Source: Pseudomonas syringae (lineage in GTDB: Bacteria > Pseudomonadota > Gammaproteobacteria > Pseudomonadales > Pseudomonadaceae). Taken from it: a stretch of 64,000 nucleotides of DNA. This document shows positions 17,989 through 26,569 of this stretch, piece after piece (within the stretch, counting starts at the first letter, position 1; the number at the start of each line of letters is the position of its first letter). The notes under the pieces are model-generated. The model saw nothing but the letters and a program-made list of their open reading frames with translations, was not told the origin of the DNA and made no database searches. The stretch is taken from assembly GCF_000737245.1 (NCBI RefSeq), contig NZ_JPQU01000056.1, positions 124,001 through 188,000 of the forward strand, given 5' to 3'. The translations under genes were made by a program, and so were the position numbers.

Positions 17989-18426
17989 GTGACCGTTACC
18001 ACCTACCCCGTTTACCGCAGTACGCCCGGGCCCCTTCACGGGATTTTGCTTGCCGGTACTGTTCCTCTGTTTCTCGGCGGCTTGCTGAGCGACATCGCCT
18101 ACTACCAGAGCTACCAGATTCAGTGGAGCAACTTCGCCGCCTGGCTTATCGCTGGAGGCTTGGTTTTCTGCGGGCTGGCACTGGTCTTTGCACTGATCAA
18201 TCTGATCCGGGCCGAACGCAAGACAGGCCGGCCGGTGGTGTACTTCCTGCTGTTGCTGGTCACCTGGGTGCTCGGTCTGGTCAACGCCTTCGAGCATGCA
18301 AAAGATGCCTGGGCGGTCATGCCGTCGGGTCTGGTGCTCTCGGTTGTCGTCACAGTACTGGCCATCGTTGCGGCATGGACAGGCTTGAGTAATCTCAACA
18401 ACGTGCGCTCAGGGGGTGCCGAATGA
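17989..18426 (+). CDS. DUF2231 membrane protein
   Basis: A 145-residue inner-membrane protein with four helices (about residues 17-36, 48-70, 83-100 and 111-131), starting with the family motif HGILLAGTVPLFLGGLLSDIAY. The start is GTG at 17989, five bases after AAGGAG. The DUF2231 family is often found beside PQQ or heme-linked redox enzymes, but its function is not established. Its stop overlaps the ATG of the PQQ sugar dehydrogenase gene by four bases (ATGA), so the two are coupled and probably work in one process, perhaps with the membrane protein serving the periplasmic dehydrogenase (inference). Confidence 0.85.
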   Translation: MTVTTYPVYRSTPGPLHGILLAGTVPLFLGGLLSDIAYYQSYQIQWSNFAAWLIAGGLVFCGLALVFALINLIRAERKTGRPVVYFLLLLVTWVLGLVNAFEHAKDAWAVMPSGLVLSVVVTVLAIVAAWTGLSNLNNVRSGGAE

Positions 18427-19715
18427 AATATCCAGGCGCACTGACTGTTCTAAGCGTCGCGCTACTGTTGAGCGCATGCGGGGGTGAAGCTGATAGCACC
18501 CAGGCTCGTGGACCGGATCCTAAACTGCCTGACCCGCAGCGAAGCCTGTTGCCGAGTATGAAGATTGCCGAACCGGCGCTCTGGGGCGATCAAAAACCCA
18601 CAGTGCCTGAGGGTTACAGCATTACAGCGATCGCCACCGAGCTGGCCATTCCGCGTCAGACCCTGGTACTGCCCAATGGCGATATCCTCATTGCCGAAGG
18701 CCGTGGCGGCAGCGCCGCTAAACTCAAACCCAAAGATGTGATCGCCAGTTATATCAAGGCCCAAGGCAACACCAAGGTTAAAGGCGGCAACCGTCTGACC
18801 TTGCTGCGCGACGCAGACGGCGACGGCACCTACGAGATGAAGACAGTCTTTGCCGACAACCTCAACGCCCCGTATGGCTTGGCGTTTGCCGATGGCAAGC
18901 TGTACGTCGCCAATCAGGATGCGCTGGTGCGTTTCGACTATGAAGAAGGCCAGACCAAAGCCAGTGGCGCGCCGACCAAGATCACCGACCTGCCTTCGGC
19001 GATCAACCACCACTGGACCAAATCGCTGACCATCAGCCCTGACGGTCGCTCGCTGTTCGTCGGTATCGGCTCCAACAGCAACGTCACCGAGCGCGGCATG
19101 GAAGTCGAGCTTGACCGGGCCATGGTCTGGCAGATCGACGCTCAGACCGGCGCCCACAAGCCGTACGCGACCGGCCTGCGCAACCCGACGGCTTTGACCA
19201 TCGAACCGGTTACCGGGCAACTGTGGACAGTGGTCAACGAACGTGACGAGTTGGGCCCTGACCTGGTCCCCGACTACCTGACCTCGGTGCGCGAAGGCGC
19301 TTTCTACGGCTGGCCTTTCAGCTACTGGGGCCAGAACGTGGATACCCGGGCCCAGCCACAGAACCCGGCAAAGGTCGCCGCTGCAATCAAACCTGATTAC
19401 AGCCTGGGTTCCCACGTAGCTGCGCTTGGCGTGGACTTCTCCATCCCGGAAATGGGCGACAAGTTTGCCAATGGCGCATTCGTGGGCGAACACGGCAGCT
19501 GGAACCGCGACAATCCGGTGGGCTACAAAGTGATTTTCGTGCCATTCAACAATGGCCGCCCTGCAGGTGAACCGGTGGACTTCGCCACAGGCTTCCGGGG
19601 TGCCGATGGCAAAACCCGCGGCCGTCCCGTTGGCGTGACCGTGGACCCGAAAGGCGCACTGATCATTGCCGACGACCTGGCTAATACTGTGTGGCGGGTC
19701 ACGCGTAACCGCTAA
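18423..19715 (+). CDS. PQQ-dependent sugar dehydrogenase lipoprotein (sorbosone dehydrogenase type)
   Basis: Periplasmic lipoprotein (signal with lipobox LLLSACGG) of 430 residues with a six-bladed beta-propeller of the soluble glucose/sorbosone dehydrogenase family (YliI-like). Typical blade motifs are PRQTLVLPNGDILIAEG, LNAPYGLAFADGKLYVANQ, LTISPDGRSLFVGIGSNSN, ATGLRNPTALTIEP, FVGEHGSWNR and RPVGVTVDPKGALIIADD. Such enzymes oxidise aldose sugars with PQQ and pass electrons to the respiratory chain; the actual substrate is unknown here. It is the second gene of the DUF2231 pair. The PQQ synthesis genes are not in the window. Confidence 0.9.
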   Translation: MKYPGALTVLSVALLLSACGGEADSTQARGPDPKLPDPQRSLLPSMKIAEPALWGDQKPTVPEGYSITAIATELAIPRQTLVLPNGDILIAEGRGGSAAKLKPKDVIASYIKAQGNTKVKGGNRLTLLRDADGDGTYEMKTVFADNLNAPYGLAFADGKLYVANQDALVRFDYEEGQTKASGAPTKITDLPSAINHHWTKSLTISPDGRSLFVGIGSNSNVTERGMEVELDRAMVWQIDAQTGAHKPYATGLRNPTALTIEPVTGQLWTVVNERDELGPDLVPDYLTSVREGAFYGWPFSYWGQNVDTRAQPQNPAKVAAAIKPDYSLGSHVAALGVDFSIPEMGDKFANGAFVGEHGSWNRDNPVGYKVIFVPFNNGRPAGEPVDFATGFRGADGKTRGRPVGVTVDPKGALIIADDLANTVWRVTRNR

Positions 19716-19792
19716 GCCTGAAAGGTATTCGTCGTTTACTGCAGAGCACTCATGTTGAGCGCGAAGCAGTAAACGGCGGACTCCCCCCGCCG

Positions 19793-20122
19793 TCAATCCA
19801 CAACAAACAACTTCGCTCCCGTCACAGTCGACGACCGGTGCCCTTCCATATCATTGCCCACTTGATAACTCATTCCGGGGGTCAGAACGAAGCTTCGGCC
19901 ATCCTCCAGCTCGGTGTGCAGTTCACCTTCGAGGCATAACAGAACGTGGCCCCGCCAGCACCAATGATCGGCCAGATAACCAGCGCTGTACTCCACCATT
20001 CGCACCCGCGTCGTGCCGAAATGGCAGGTTCGCCAATTGGCGCTGCCTGTCTCGCCGGCATAGGTTACCGGCTCGATTTTTGACCAGTCAGTAGTGCCAA
20101 ACGAAACACCTGTGAGCTCCAT
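19793..20122 (-). CDS. DHCW-motif cupin-fold protein
   Basis: A 109-residue cupin. The line YSAGYLADHWCWRGHVLLCLEGELHTEL carries the DHxCxRGH metal-site pattern that names this subfamily; LTPGMSYQVGNDMEGHRSST completes the second cupin motif. Metal binding by the histidines is likely, but the reaction is unknown. The ATG at 20122 has GAGG seven bases upstream; the frame continues upstream to 20254 without support and would overlap the RidA gene. It lies 100 bases downstream of ridA on the same strand and may be cotranscribed. Confidence 0.83.
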   Translation of the reverse strand: MELTGVSFGTTDWSKIEPVTYAGETGSANWRTCHFGTTRVRMVEYSAGYLADHWCWRGHVLLCLEGELHTELEDGRSFVLTPGMSYQVGNDMEGHRSSTVTGAKLFVVD

Positions 20123-20222
20123 TTTTTGCCTCAATGCCAATATCGGGAACGCGGACAGTACCAATCTCAGAAATACGCCGACAGACACAGATCCTGCCCA
20201 TTCACGGGATACAGCCTTGAGG

Positions 20223-20645
20223 TCATGACAACGCGGCAACCGCATCGATTTCAATCTGCATCCCGCTCAGCGCCAGGCATGGCACCGGGATCAAGGTACA
20301 GACCGGCTTCATCGCCCCGCCCCACGCCTGCTCCAGCGCCTCGACCCAGAGACACAGCTTGGCTTCGTCATGGCCGACAATCAGCAAAGTCAGCTTGAAC
20401 ACGTCAGCAAAACCCGCGCCTCTGGAGCGCAGCGCCGTCCCCAGATTGACCAGCGCCTGCCGCGCCTGCTCGGCAAACTCCGTTGAGAGCTGCCCTTGAG
20501 CATTCTCACCGCCCTGCCCGGCAATAAACACAAGTCGTGCTTGGGGTTTAAGTTCAGCGACGTGGGAATAGCCGTTCTGTCTGGGATCGTAAAGCCCTTC
20601 AGGGTTGAACAATTCAAAGGCGGGGAAACTGCTGGGATTGGACAT
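20223..20645 (-). CDS. RidA family protein (YjgF/Rid)
   Basis: A 140-residue Rid-family protein. Members hydrolyse reactive enamine/imine intermediates released by PLP enzymes, or act in related deaminase reactions. Family features are YSHVAELKPQARLVFIAGQGGENAQG, TEFAEQARQALVNLGTALRSRGAG, and the end ALSGMQIEIDAVAAL. The usual active-site arginine strand (P-x-R-S/T) reads KPVCTLIPVPCLALSG here, so the canonical catalytic arginine is not evident. It may belong to a non-archetypal Rid subgroup. AGGAG lies seven bases before the ATG. Confidence 0.85.
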   Translation of the reverse strand: MSNPSSFPAFELFNPEGLYDPRQNGYSHVAELKPQARLVFIAGQGGENAQGQLSTEFAEQARQALVNLGTALRSRGAGFADVFKLTLLIVGHDEAKLCLWVEALEQAWGGAMKPVCTLIPVPCLALSGMQIEIDAVAALS

Positions 20646-20788
20646 GGACCTGCTCCTGAGGAAAGAGCGGCCAGTCTCGGACCTTGGGTTAGGTTGAGGT
20701 CAAGCTTGAGGATAGGTGGCTGTGGGCGCCAGTTCCGACCGATGTATTATTTGAGCAGTACCAACGAAGCTCAAGTGGAGCAACAATC

Positions 20789-21049
20789 ATGAAATACGAC
20801 GAAAAACTGATGGAGGAAGCCGTGCTTGCCCTGCTGGCGACGTTCAGTACAGACAGGGGCAATACCTGGAAAGGGTACGACTTCGAGATCATGAACCGGT
20901 TGCACGAACAGGGTTTCATCCAAAACCCGGTGAACAAGAACAAATCTGTTTGGTTGACGGAGGAAGGTCTGGAGCTAGGTCGACAGATAGCCGACAGGAT
21001 ATTTGGGCAGAGAACAGATGGGGAGCAGGAATCCAAACGGCCTACCTGA
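20789..21049 (+). CDS. DUF6429 family small protein
   Basis: An 86-residue soluble protein with the DUF6429 pattern: EEAVLALLATFS, NTWKGYDFEIMNRLHEQGFI, NPVNKNKSVWLTEEGLELG. It resembles a small winged-helix fold (helix, helix, then a strand hairpin ending in the LTEEG turn), so DNA or protein binding is conceivable. No function is established. It is a single gene between ridA (divergent) and dusA. Confidence 0.8.
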   Translation: MKYDEKLMEEAVLALLATFSTDRGNTWKGYDFEIMNRLHEQGFIQNPVNKNKSVWLTEEGLELGRQIADRIFGQRTDGEQESKRPT

Positions 21050-21176
21050 CTTCATGCTGCCGCCGCTCGGGATGTGTCGAGTGACCTTGCCCTCTCTCTG
21101 GTAAACTCCATCCTTTCCGCCCCGTGATCAGCACTGACTGACACTGCCCAGAATTGGTACAGATACGTTGAACACC

Positions 21177-22187
21177 ATGTTGCCCGAAGCCATCAACAGC
21201 CTTCGCCCCACAAGCCCAGAGCCGTCACGCCGCTTCTCTGTGGCGCCGATGATGGATTGGACGGACCGCCATTGCCGGTACTTCCTGAGACTCCTGTCCA
21301 AACGCGCCCTGCTCTATACCGAGATGGTCACCACAGGTGCGTTGCTTAATGGCGATTCTCATCGGTTTCTGCAACATGATGCAGCTGAGTATCCGTTGGC
21401 GTTGCAGTTGGGTGGCAGTGTCGCGGCGGATCTGGCGGCGTGTGCGCGGATGGCTGAGGTGGGCGGATATGACGAGGTCAATCTGAATGTCGGCTGCCCG
21501 AGTGATCGGGTGCAGAACAATATGATTGGCGCAGTGCTGATGGGCCATCCGCAGTTGGTGGCCGATTGCGTCAAGGCTATGCGCGATGCGGTGTCGATTC
21601 CAGTGACGGTCAAGCACCGGATCGGGATCAACGGCCGCGACAGTTATGAGCAGTTGTGTGATTTCGTCGGCACAGTGCGCGACGCCGGCTGTACCAGTTT
21701 CACGGTGCATGCCCGGATTGCGATTCTGGAGGGCCTGTCGCCTAAGGAAAACCGCGATATCCCGCCGCTGCGATACGATGTCGCTGCCCAGCTCAAACAA
21801 GACTTCCCAGACCTGGAAATCGTGCTCAATGGCGGGATCAAGACCCTTGAGCAGTGCCATGAGCATTTGCAGGTATTTGATGGCGTAATGCTGGGACGCG
21901 AGGCGTATCACAATCCCTATCTACTGGCAGAGGTAGATCAGCAGCTTTTTGGCAGCAGCGCGCCGGTGATTTCTCGCGCTGAAGCCTTGGCTGCGATGCG
22001 GCCTTATATCGCCGGGCACATTGAGAGTGGCGGCTCGATGCATCACGTCACCCGCCATGTGCTTGGGCTGGGGACAGGTTTCCCTGGGGCGCGGCGCTTT
22101 CGGCAGTTGCTGTCAGTGGACATCCACAAGACCCAGGATCCATTGGCACTGCTGGACCAGGCGGCCGGTCTGCTGGAAGGTCGCTAA
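21177..22187 (+). CDS. dusA: tRNA-dihydrouridine(20/20a) synthase DusA
   Basis: FMN enzyme that reduces uridine 20/20a in the D-loop of tRNA. From the ATG at 21177 it is 336 residues; a TTG three codons earlier is an alternative. The barrel opens with RFSVAPMMDWTDRHCRYF (FMN site), followed by YTEMVTTGALL. The catalytic cysteine is in NLNVGCPSDRVQ (Cys107), and the closing motifs are NGGIK and GVMLGREAYHNPYL. The usual HARKAWL reads HARIAILEGLSPKENRDIPPL, a variant I believe is normal for pseudomonads. Upstream of tal on the same strand, but 166 bases apart. Confidence 0.95.
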   Translation: MLPEAINSLRPTSPEPSRRFSVAPMMDWTDRHCRYFLRLLSKRALLYTEMVTTGALLNGDSHRFLQHDAAEYPLALQLGGSVAADLAACARMAEVGGYDEVNLNVGCPSDRVQNNMIGAVLMGHPQLVADCVKAMRDAVSIPVTVKHRIGINGRDSYEQLCDFVGTVRDAGCTSFTVHARIAILEGLSPKENRDIPPLRYDVAAQLKQDFPDLEIVLNGGIKTLEQCHEHLQVFDGVMLGREAYHNPYLLAEVDQQLFGSSAPVISRAEALAAMRPYIAGHIESGGSMHHVTRHVLGLGTGFPGARRFRQLLSVDIHKTQDPLALLDQAAGLLEGR

Positions 22188-22353
22188 TCCAGGGGAACAA
22201 GCAGCCTGTGTGGCGCTCAAACCAGTCAGGATCAGGTTTTCACCTTCCCGAGTAGCCGGACGCCCTGTTCTGGCGCGTCGTTATGCTTTGCGCCCTTGAG
22301 TGGCCGGCAACGCTCGGGTAATGTCACTTAACCGCACAGGACAGAGCACGCTC

Positions 22354-23280
22354 ATGACTTCCAAGCTGGATCAACTCAAAGAATTCACCACCGTTGTTGC
22401 CGATACCGGCGATTTCGCTGCCATCGAAAAACTCAAGCCGGTCGACGCCACGACCAACCCTTCCCTGCTACTCAAGGCAGGCTCCAGCGACAGCAATGCT
22501 GAGCGCCTGAGAGAAGCCTTTAGCGGCAGTAATGGCGATATCGGACTGGCCTCTGACCGTTTCGCGGTTGCCATCTGCCAGGAAATTCTCAAGGTTGTGC
22601 CGGGCAGGGTTTCGACTGAAGTCGACGCTCGTCTGTCGTTCGACACCAAGGCCTGCATCGAGCGCGCAGAGCGCCTGATCGAGATGTACGACCAGGCCGG
22701 TGTCAGCAAAGATCGTATCCTGATCAAGCTCGCCTCCACCTGGGAAGGCATCCGCGCTGCCGAAGTACTGGAAAAGAAAGGTATTCAGTGCAACCTGACT
22801 CTGCTGTTCTCCTTCGCTCAGGCCCAGGCTTGTGCGGATGCTGGCGTGTTTCTGATTTCGCCGTTCGTAGGCCGGATCTACGACTGGTACAAGAAAGCCG
22901 AAGGCAAAGATTACGTAGGCGCAGAGGATCCGGGCGTGAAGTCCGTGAGCCGTATCTACAACTACTACAAGGCCAACGACTACAAGACCGTAGTCATGGG
23001 CGCCAGCTTCCGTAATCTCAGCCAGATAGAGCAACTTGCCGGCTGCGATCGTTTGACGATCAGCCCGGACCTGTTACAGAAACTGGCCGAAGACACTGGC
23101 ACTCTGGAGCGCAAACTGGCGCCAGGCAATGCCGGTGAGCCTCGCCAGACGCTGACCGAGAGCCAATTCCGTTGGGCTTCCAACGAGGACGCAATGGCCA
23201 CTGAGAAACTGGCTGAGGGCATTCGTCAGTTCGCTCGCGATCAGGAAAAACTCGAAGCGCTGCTCCGCGCCAAGGTCTGA
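22354..23280 (+). CDS. tal: Transaldolase
   Basis: Class I transaldolase of the non-oxidative pentose phosphate pathway, moving a dihydroxyacetone unit from sedoheptulose-7-phosphate to glyceraldehyde-3-phosphate. The start at 22354 gives 308 residues, the usual length. Motifs: KPVDATTNPSLLLKA near the N-terminus, RVSTEVDARLSFD, the Schiff-base lysine in DRILIKLASTWEGI (Lys125), and NLTLLFSFAQAQACADAGVFLISPFVGRI. The longer frame from 22300 has no support. A strong intrinsic terminator follows 18 bases after the stop. Confidence 0.96.
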   Translation: MTSKLDQLKEFTTVVADTGDFAAIEKLKPVDATTNPSLLLKAGSSDSNAERLREAFSGSNGDIGLASDRFAVAICQEILKVVPGRVSTEVDARLSFDTKACIERAERLIEMYDQAGVSKDRILIKLASTWEGIRAAEVLEKKGIQCNLTLLFSFAQAQACADAGVFLISPFVGRIYDWYKKAEGKDYVGAEDPGVKSVSRIYNYYKANDYKTVVMGASFRNLSQIEQLAGCDRLTISPDLLQKLAEDTGTLERKLAPGNAGEPRQTLTESQFRWASNEDAMATEKLAEGIRQFARDQEKLEALLRAKV

Positions 23281-23297
23281 TCTGCAACGCTGAACGT

Positions 23298-23333
23298 AAA
23301 AGGGCGGCATCCTCGCGGGTGCCGCCCTTTTTG
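23298..23333 (+). terminator. Intrinsic terminator after tal
   Basis: The nine-base stem AGGGCGGCA / TGCCGCCCT is followed directly by a T run. It ends tal and lies just before the converging rssC stop at 23356. Confidence 0.9.
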
Positions 23334-23355
23334 CTGCCTGGGATTCTCTGACTGA

Positions 23356-23838
23356 TCAGTGCCGCTCGAGGGCATTCACCAGGTCATGGAAGGCTTCACG
23401 GTTGGAGTCGTTCAGGCCCATAAGGATCTTGTGCGCCTCCAGAACCTTGGCTTTGACCACTTCTTCGCACTGGTCCTGGGACGGCAGGTCCGTCAGGCAC
23501 TCAGGACGCGGGATCGGCCGGTCAACGATATTGAACACCTGATCGAAACCCATCGACTGCAACAGTCGAGTGATGTCTTCATGGGTGGTTACCAGCGTTG
23601 GCAAAAGCCCGACTTTCTGCCGCGACAAGATCGACAGCTTGGCCAGCAAGCCAAGCGTCGTGCTGTCGATGCTGCGGGTTTCGGTCAGATCAATCACCAC
23701 TGCCGAGAAATTCAGCGCGGTGAAGATCTTTTCAATAGTGGCATCCAAAGCCGAACAGAGGGTCAGACGGACTTCCCCGACGAACTTGAGAACGAACGTC
23801 CCGTCTTGCTCGGCGAACTGGATTCTACCGGTACTCAT
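23356..23838 (-). CDS. rssC: STAS-domain anti-sigma factor antagonist, RssC-like
   Basis: A 160-residue anti-anti-sigma protein. The STAS core contains FVLKFVGEVRLTLCSALDATI and VVIDLTETRSIDSTTLGLLAKLSI, where the serines next to D in SIDST are the phosphorylation site of this class. The C-terminal ~40 residues form a helical tail. The gene starts inside the rssB stop (ATGA overlap), so the PP2C phosphatase RssB and this STAS protein are made together and RssC is its obvious substrate. In P. aeruginosa the same pair (PA2798/PA2797) sits beside tal, as I recall, and belongs to the RpoS general-stress switch. HsbA is a close paralogue family, and confusion with it is possible. Confidence 0.85.
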   Translation of the reverse strand: MSTGRIQFAEQDGTFVLKFVGEVRLTLCSALDATIEKIFTALNFSAVVIDLTETRSIDSTTLGLLAKLSILSRQKVGLLPTLVTTHEDITRLLQSMGFDQVFNIVDRPIPRPECLTDLPSQDQCEEVVKAKVLEAHKILMGLNDSNREAFHDLVNALERH

Positions 23839-25019
23839 TCAAGGTTCCTGCTCAACACTAACAAGGCGATATCATCCGGCATCTCCCCGAGCGTGGCCAA
23901 TCCAAAAGTCTGGCGCAAGCCATCCAGGCTGCCACCCGCCGCTTTTACCAGTTCAGGCAATGCGGCCTCTTTCTCTTTAAGTGTATCACCGGGCAACAGA
24001 TCAAGAATGCCATCAGACAACAGGGTCAAACTGAACGACTCAGGCAAGTCGATCACATGATCCTGATAGGTTGCCTCATTGAACAGACCGACCGGCAGGC
24101 CACGGCCTTGCAGATAGCGTGTTTCATCCGGCGTGTAGAGCACAGGCAGCGGTAAATGGCCGCCAACCGCGTAGGTCAGTTGCCCGGACTCTTCATCGAT
24201 CACACCGCCCACCATCGTCACATGCTTGCCCAGCTTGCAGCTGATCAACCCACGATTGATGTGGCCCAGCACGTCCGAAGGCTTGAATTCAGGCAGGGTA
24301 CCGCCGCGCTTGGACTCGAACAACAGGCGCGTGGTCATGAACTTCAACAGCACGGTGATGAACGCCGATGAAGCGCCATGTCCGGAAACATCCGCCAGAT
24401 AAAAAGCCACCCGACGCTCATCAACGCGGAAATAGTCGACGAAATCCCCCGACAGGTACAGCGAAGGAATGATTTCGTGAGCGAAGTTGAATTGATCAAT
24501 TGACCAGGGCGTTGTCGGCAGCATGTTCATCTGCACCTGACGACCCGCATCCTGGTCTTCCTGAAGCAGATGCAGGCTGGCCTCGAGTTCGCGGTTGGCG
24601 GTTTCGAGCTTCTGACGGTACACCTGGTTTTCCAGCATCAGCCGCGCACGATCCAATGCCCGGCGCACGGAATGCTCCAGAACAGCAAGGTCTTCGAGAG
24701 GCTTGATCAGGTAATCGGCAGCCCCCAAGCGCAACGCTTCTACGGCATCGTTCATCACCCCAGCGCCGGAAACCACAATCACCGGTGTTTCTGGCGCAAT
24801 GGCAGTGACCTGACGAATCAGCTCAAGCCCGCCCATCTGCGGCATGCGCAGGTCGCAGATCACCAGATCGGGCTTTTCCTGCTCGAATATCTGTATGCCC
24901 TGCAAGCCATTGGTTGCTTGCAGGACGCTGAAGCCACTGTCTTCCAAATAGGCGGCAAGGCTTGCTCGCACTACTTCGTCGTCATCGATTATCAGCAGCG
25001 TGGCACTGGTTTTCTGCAT
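23835..25019 (-). CDS. rssB: RssB: response regulator with PP2C phosphatase domain
   Basis: Receiver-PP2C fusion that in pseudomonads takes the place of enterobacterial RssB in control of RpoS. From the ATG at 25019 it has 394 residues, matching P. aeruginosa RssB as I recall; the frame extends to 25190 but the extra residues look non-coding. The receiver has IDDDE (10-14), the phospho-acceptor in LVICDLRMP (Asp56) and the conserved K in LIKPLEDL. A signalling helix (about 120-170) leads to the PP2C domain with GDFVDYFRVD, LADVSGHGASSAF, LLSDGILDLLPGD and PDDIALLVL, which supply the metal-binding aspartates. The ribosome site is weak. It overlaps rssC by four bases. Confidence 0.9.
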   Translation of the reverse strand: MQKTSATLLIIDDDEVVRASLAAYLEDSGFSVLQATNGLQGIQIFEQEKPDLVICDLRMPQMGGLELIRQVTAIAPETPVIVVSGAGVMNDAVEALRLGAADYLIKPLEDLAVLEHSVRRALDRARLMLENQVYRQKLETANRELEASLHLLQEDQDAGRQVQMNMLPTTPWSIDQFNFAHEIIPSLYLSGDFVDYFRVDERRVAFYLADVSGHGASSAFITVLLKFMTTRLLFESKRGGTLPEFKPSDVLGHINRGLISCKLGKHVTMVGGVIDEESGQLTYAVGGHLPLPVLYTPDETRYLQGRGLPVGLFNEATYQDHVIDLPESFSLTLLSDGILDLLPGDTLKEKEAALPELVKAAGGSLDGLRQTFGLATLGEMPDDIALLVLSRNLE

Positions 25020-25282
25020 GTGGGCAAACGGCGCCAGAGTAGGTTGGCGTAGGCAACCCGGTTCACGGGTCTGCGTACTGGATTCGCTTCTAGCCTCTCT
25101 GATCACCAATCGGGACTTTTGATCCGGTACTGGCGTTTCAGAGGTGCCCTTCAAGGCGCAGACGGTACTCCCATCCGACGGGCGTTTCAAGCACGCTCCG
25201 GTCGCCGATTTGCGTCTTTACATCGCAAATCGCTCAGAGTTATAAGAACTGTGTATTCAGCAACGAAAACGAAGGACATGAC

Positions 25283-25582
25283 ATGAGCCTCAATGATCGA
25301 AGCTACGAGGAGAAACGAGACTACATCCGCATGCGCGTGGATGCTGAAATCAGCCTGGTCCACGCAGGCCAGGTCATTACGGCTGTATGCCTTGATCTGT
25401 CCAGCTCGGGCATGCAGGTACAGGCACCACGCACGTTCAAGGTGGGCGACAAACTCAGCGTGCGAATCGATTCCGATCACGCTGCACTCAAAGGTCTGGA
25501 AGCTGAAACCGAGGTCGTCTGGACGACTGACGAGCCTGAGGGCGGACAAAAGTTGGGCCTGAGCATCGTATCCATGAGCTGA
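25283..25582 (+). CDS. PilZ domain protein
   Basis: Single-domain c-di-GMP receptor of 99 residues. Both ligand motifs are present: RDYIR (the RxxxR switch, residues 12-16) and DLSSSGM (D/NxSxxG, about residues 46-52). The last strand reads VVWTTDEPEGGQKLGLSIVSM, typical of the fold. It is transcribed away from rssB with a good ribosome site (GAAGGA, 6 bases before ATG). The 13-bp terminator hairpin that follows is shared with mlaA. The protein it acts on is unknown. Confidence 0.9.
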   Translation: MSLNDRSYEEKRDYIRMRVDAEISLVHAGQVITAVCLDLSSSGMQVQAPRTFKVGDKLSVRIDSDHAALKGLEAETEVVWTTDEPEGGQKLGLSIVSMS

Positions 25583-25613
25583 ATCAGGCTGGAACTGGTT
25601 CACAACTGTAAAA

Positions 25614-25646
25614 AATAAAGGCGACCACAGGTCGCCTTTATTTTTG
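25614..25646. terminator. Bidirectional terminator between the PilZ gene and mlaA
   Basis: A perfect 13-bp stem, AATAAAGGCGACC / GGTCGCCTTTATT, with a 3-base loop is flanked by A and T runs, so it can stop transcription from both strands. Confidence 0.92.
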
Positions 25647-25659
25647 CATGCAGCGTGGA

Positions 25660-26361
25660 TCAGAAGTCGTCGGTGACCTGACCATCCTTGACCCGGAATT
25701 CGCGGTTCTGCAAGAACGCATTACGGATGAAGATGTACTTGTCACCGTTGATCAAGCGCTCTGCCGACAGCAGGCTGGCGCGGGTATCAATCAGATTCAC
25801 GCCCAGCGCCGTGTTGCGGGTCGGAACGTGATCAATGTATTTGTACGGTGATGTATAGGTGTCCGGATACTTGGCGATGGCATCACGTACGGTGCTTGGA
25901 CCCAGCAACGGGATCACGACATAGGGGCCACTCTGCACGCCCCAGTAACCCAGAGTCTGACCGAAGTCTTCATCGCTACGCTGCAAGCCCATCTTGGTGC
26001 CAACGTCGATAAAACCCAGCAGACCGAACGTAGTGTTGAAGATCAAACGCGCGGTATCGACGCCAGCCGCGGCAGGTTTGGCCTGCAACACGTTGTTGGC
26101 GAAATTGCCTACATCGCCGATGTTATTGAAGAAGTTGTGAACCCCGTCTTCAACAAACTGCGGAGCAATGAACTGATAACCCTGAGCAATCGGCTTCAAG
26201 GCATAGGTATCAACGGTGTCGTTGAAGCGGAAAATCACCCGATTGACGCTTTCCCATGGGTCTTCTTCAGCAGCCTGCGCAGCCATTGGCGCCAATGCGA
26301 CACCGGCACAGAAAAACAGCTTGGCTAGACGATTCAACGAGCCTGCACCGGTCTTGGGCAT
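25660..26361 (-). CDS. mlaA: MlaA/VacJ outer-membrane phospholipid-removal protein
   Basis: Outer-membrane component of the Mla system, which extracts phospholipids misplaced in the outer leaflet and hands them to MlaC. The 233 residues show the family blocks EDPWESVNRVIFRFNDTVDTYALKP, FVEDGVHNFFNNIGDVGNFANNVLQ, GLLGFIDVGTKMGL, DFGQTLGYWGVQSGPYVVIPLLGPSTVRD and the closing YKYIDHVPTRNTALGVNLID. The N-terminal signal (LAKLFFCAGVALAPMAAQA) has no lipobox cysteine, so it looks like a secreted rather than lipidated form, unlike E. coli MlaA. AGGAG-type ribosome site before 26361. mlaBCDEF are not in the window. Confidence 0.94.
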   Translation of the reverse strand: MPKTGAGSLNRLAKLFFCAGVALAPMAAQAAEEDPWESVNRVIFRFNDTVDTYALKPIAQGYQFIAPQFVEDGVHNFFNNIGDVGNFANNVLQAKPAAAGVDTARLIFNTTFGLLGFIDVGTKMGLQRSDEDFGQTLGYWGVQSGPYVVIPLLGPSTVRDAIAKYPDTYTSPYKYIDHVPTRNTALGVNLIDTRASLLSAERLINGDKYIFIRNAFLQNREFRVKDGQVTDDF

Positions 26362-26569
26362 AGCTGATACTCCTCAAAAGATAATGAAGCGGGTGCTACG
26401 CCCCCACACGTCAAGGCCAGCAGTATAAAGGCATATGAACGCATTTAGGCAGCGTCGGGTAGATGGATATCAGTTAGAGCGCCAAAACAGGTTTAAACGC
26501 CATCATCAGACATTCATCTTACTGTCACATAGACCTCGTAGCGTTCAGCGTTATTTCAGAGATATCGCC

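Noticed and set aside
21717..21770. Loss of the conserved lysine in the HARKA motif of DusA
   Set aside because: The HARIAILEGLSPKENR form is, as far as I recall, normal for pseudomonad DusA, so it is not a defect.
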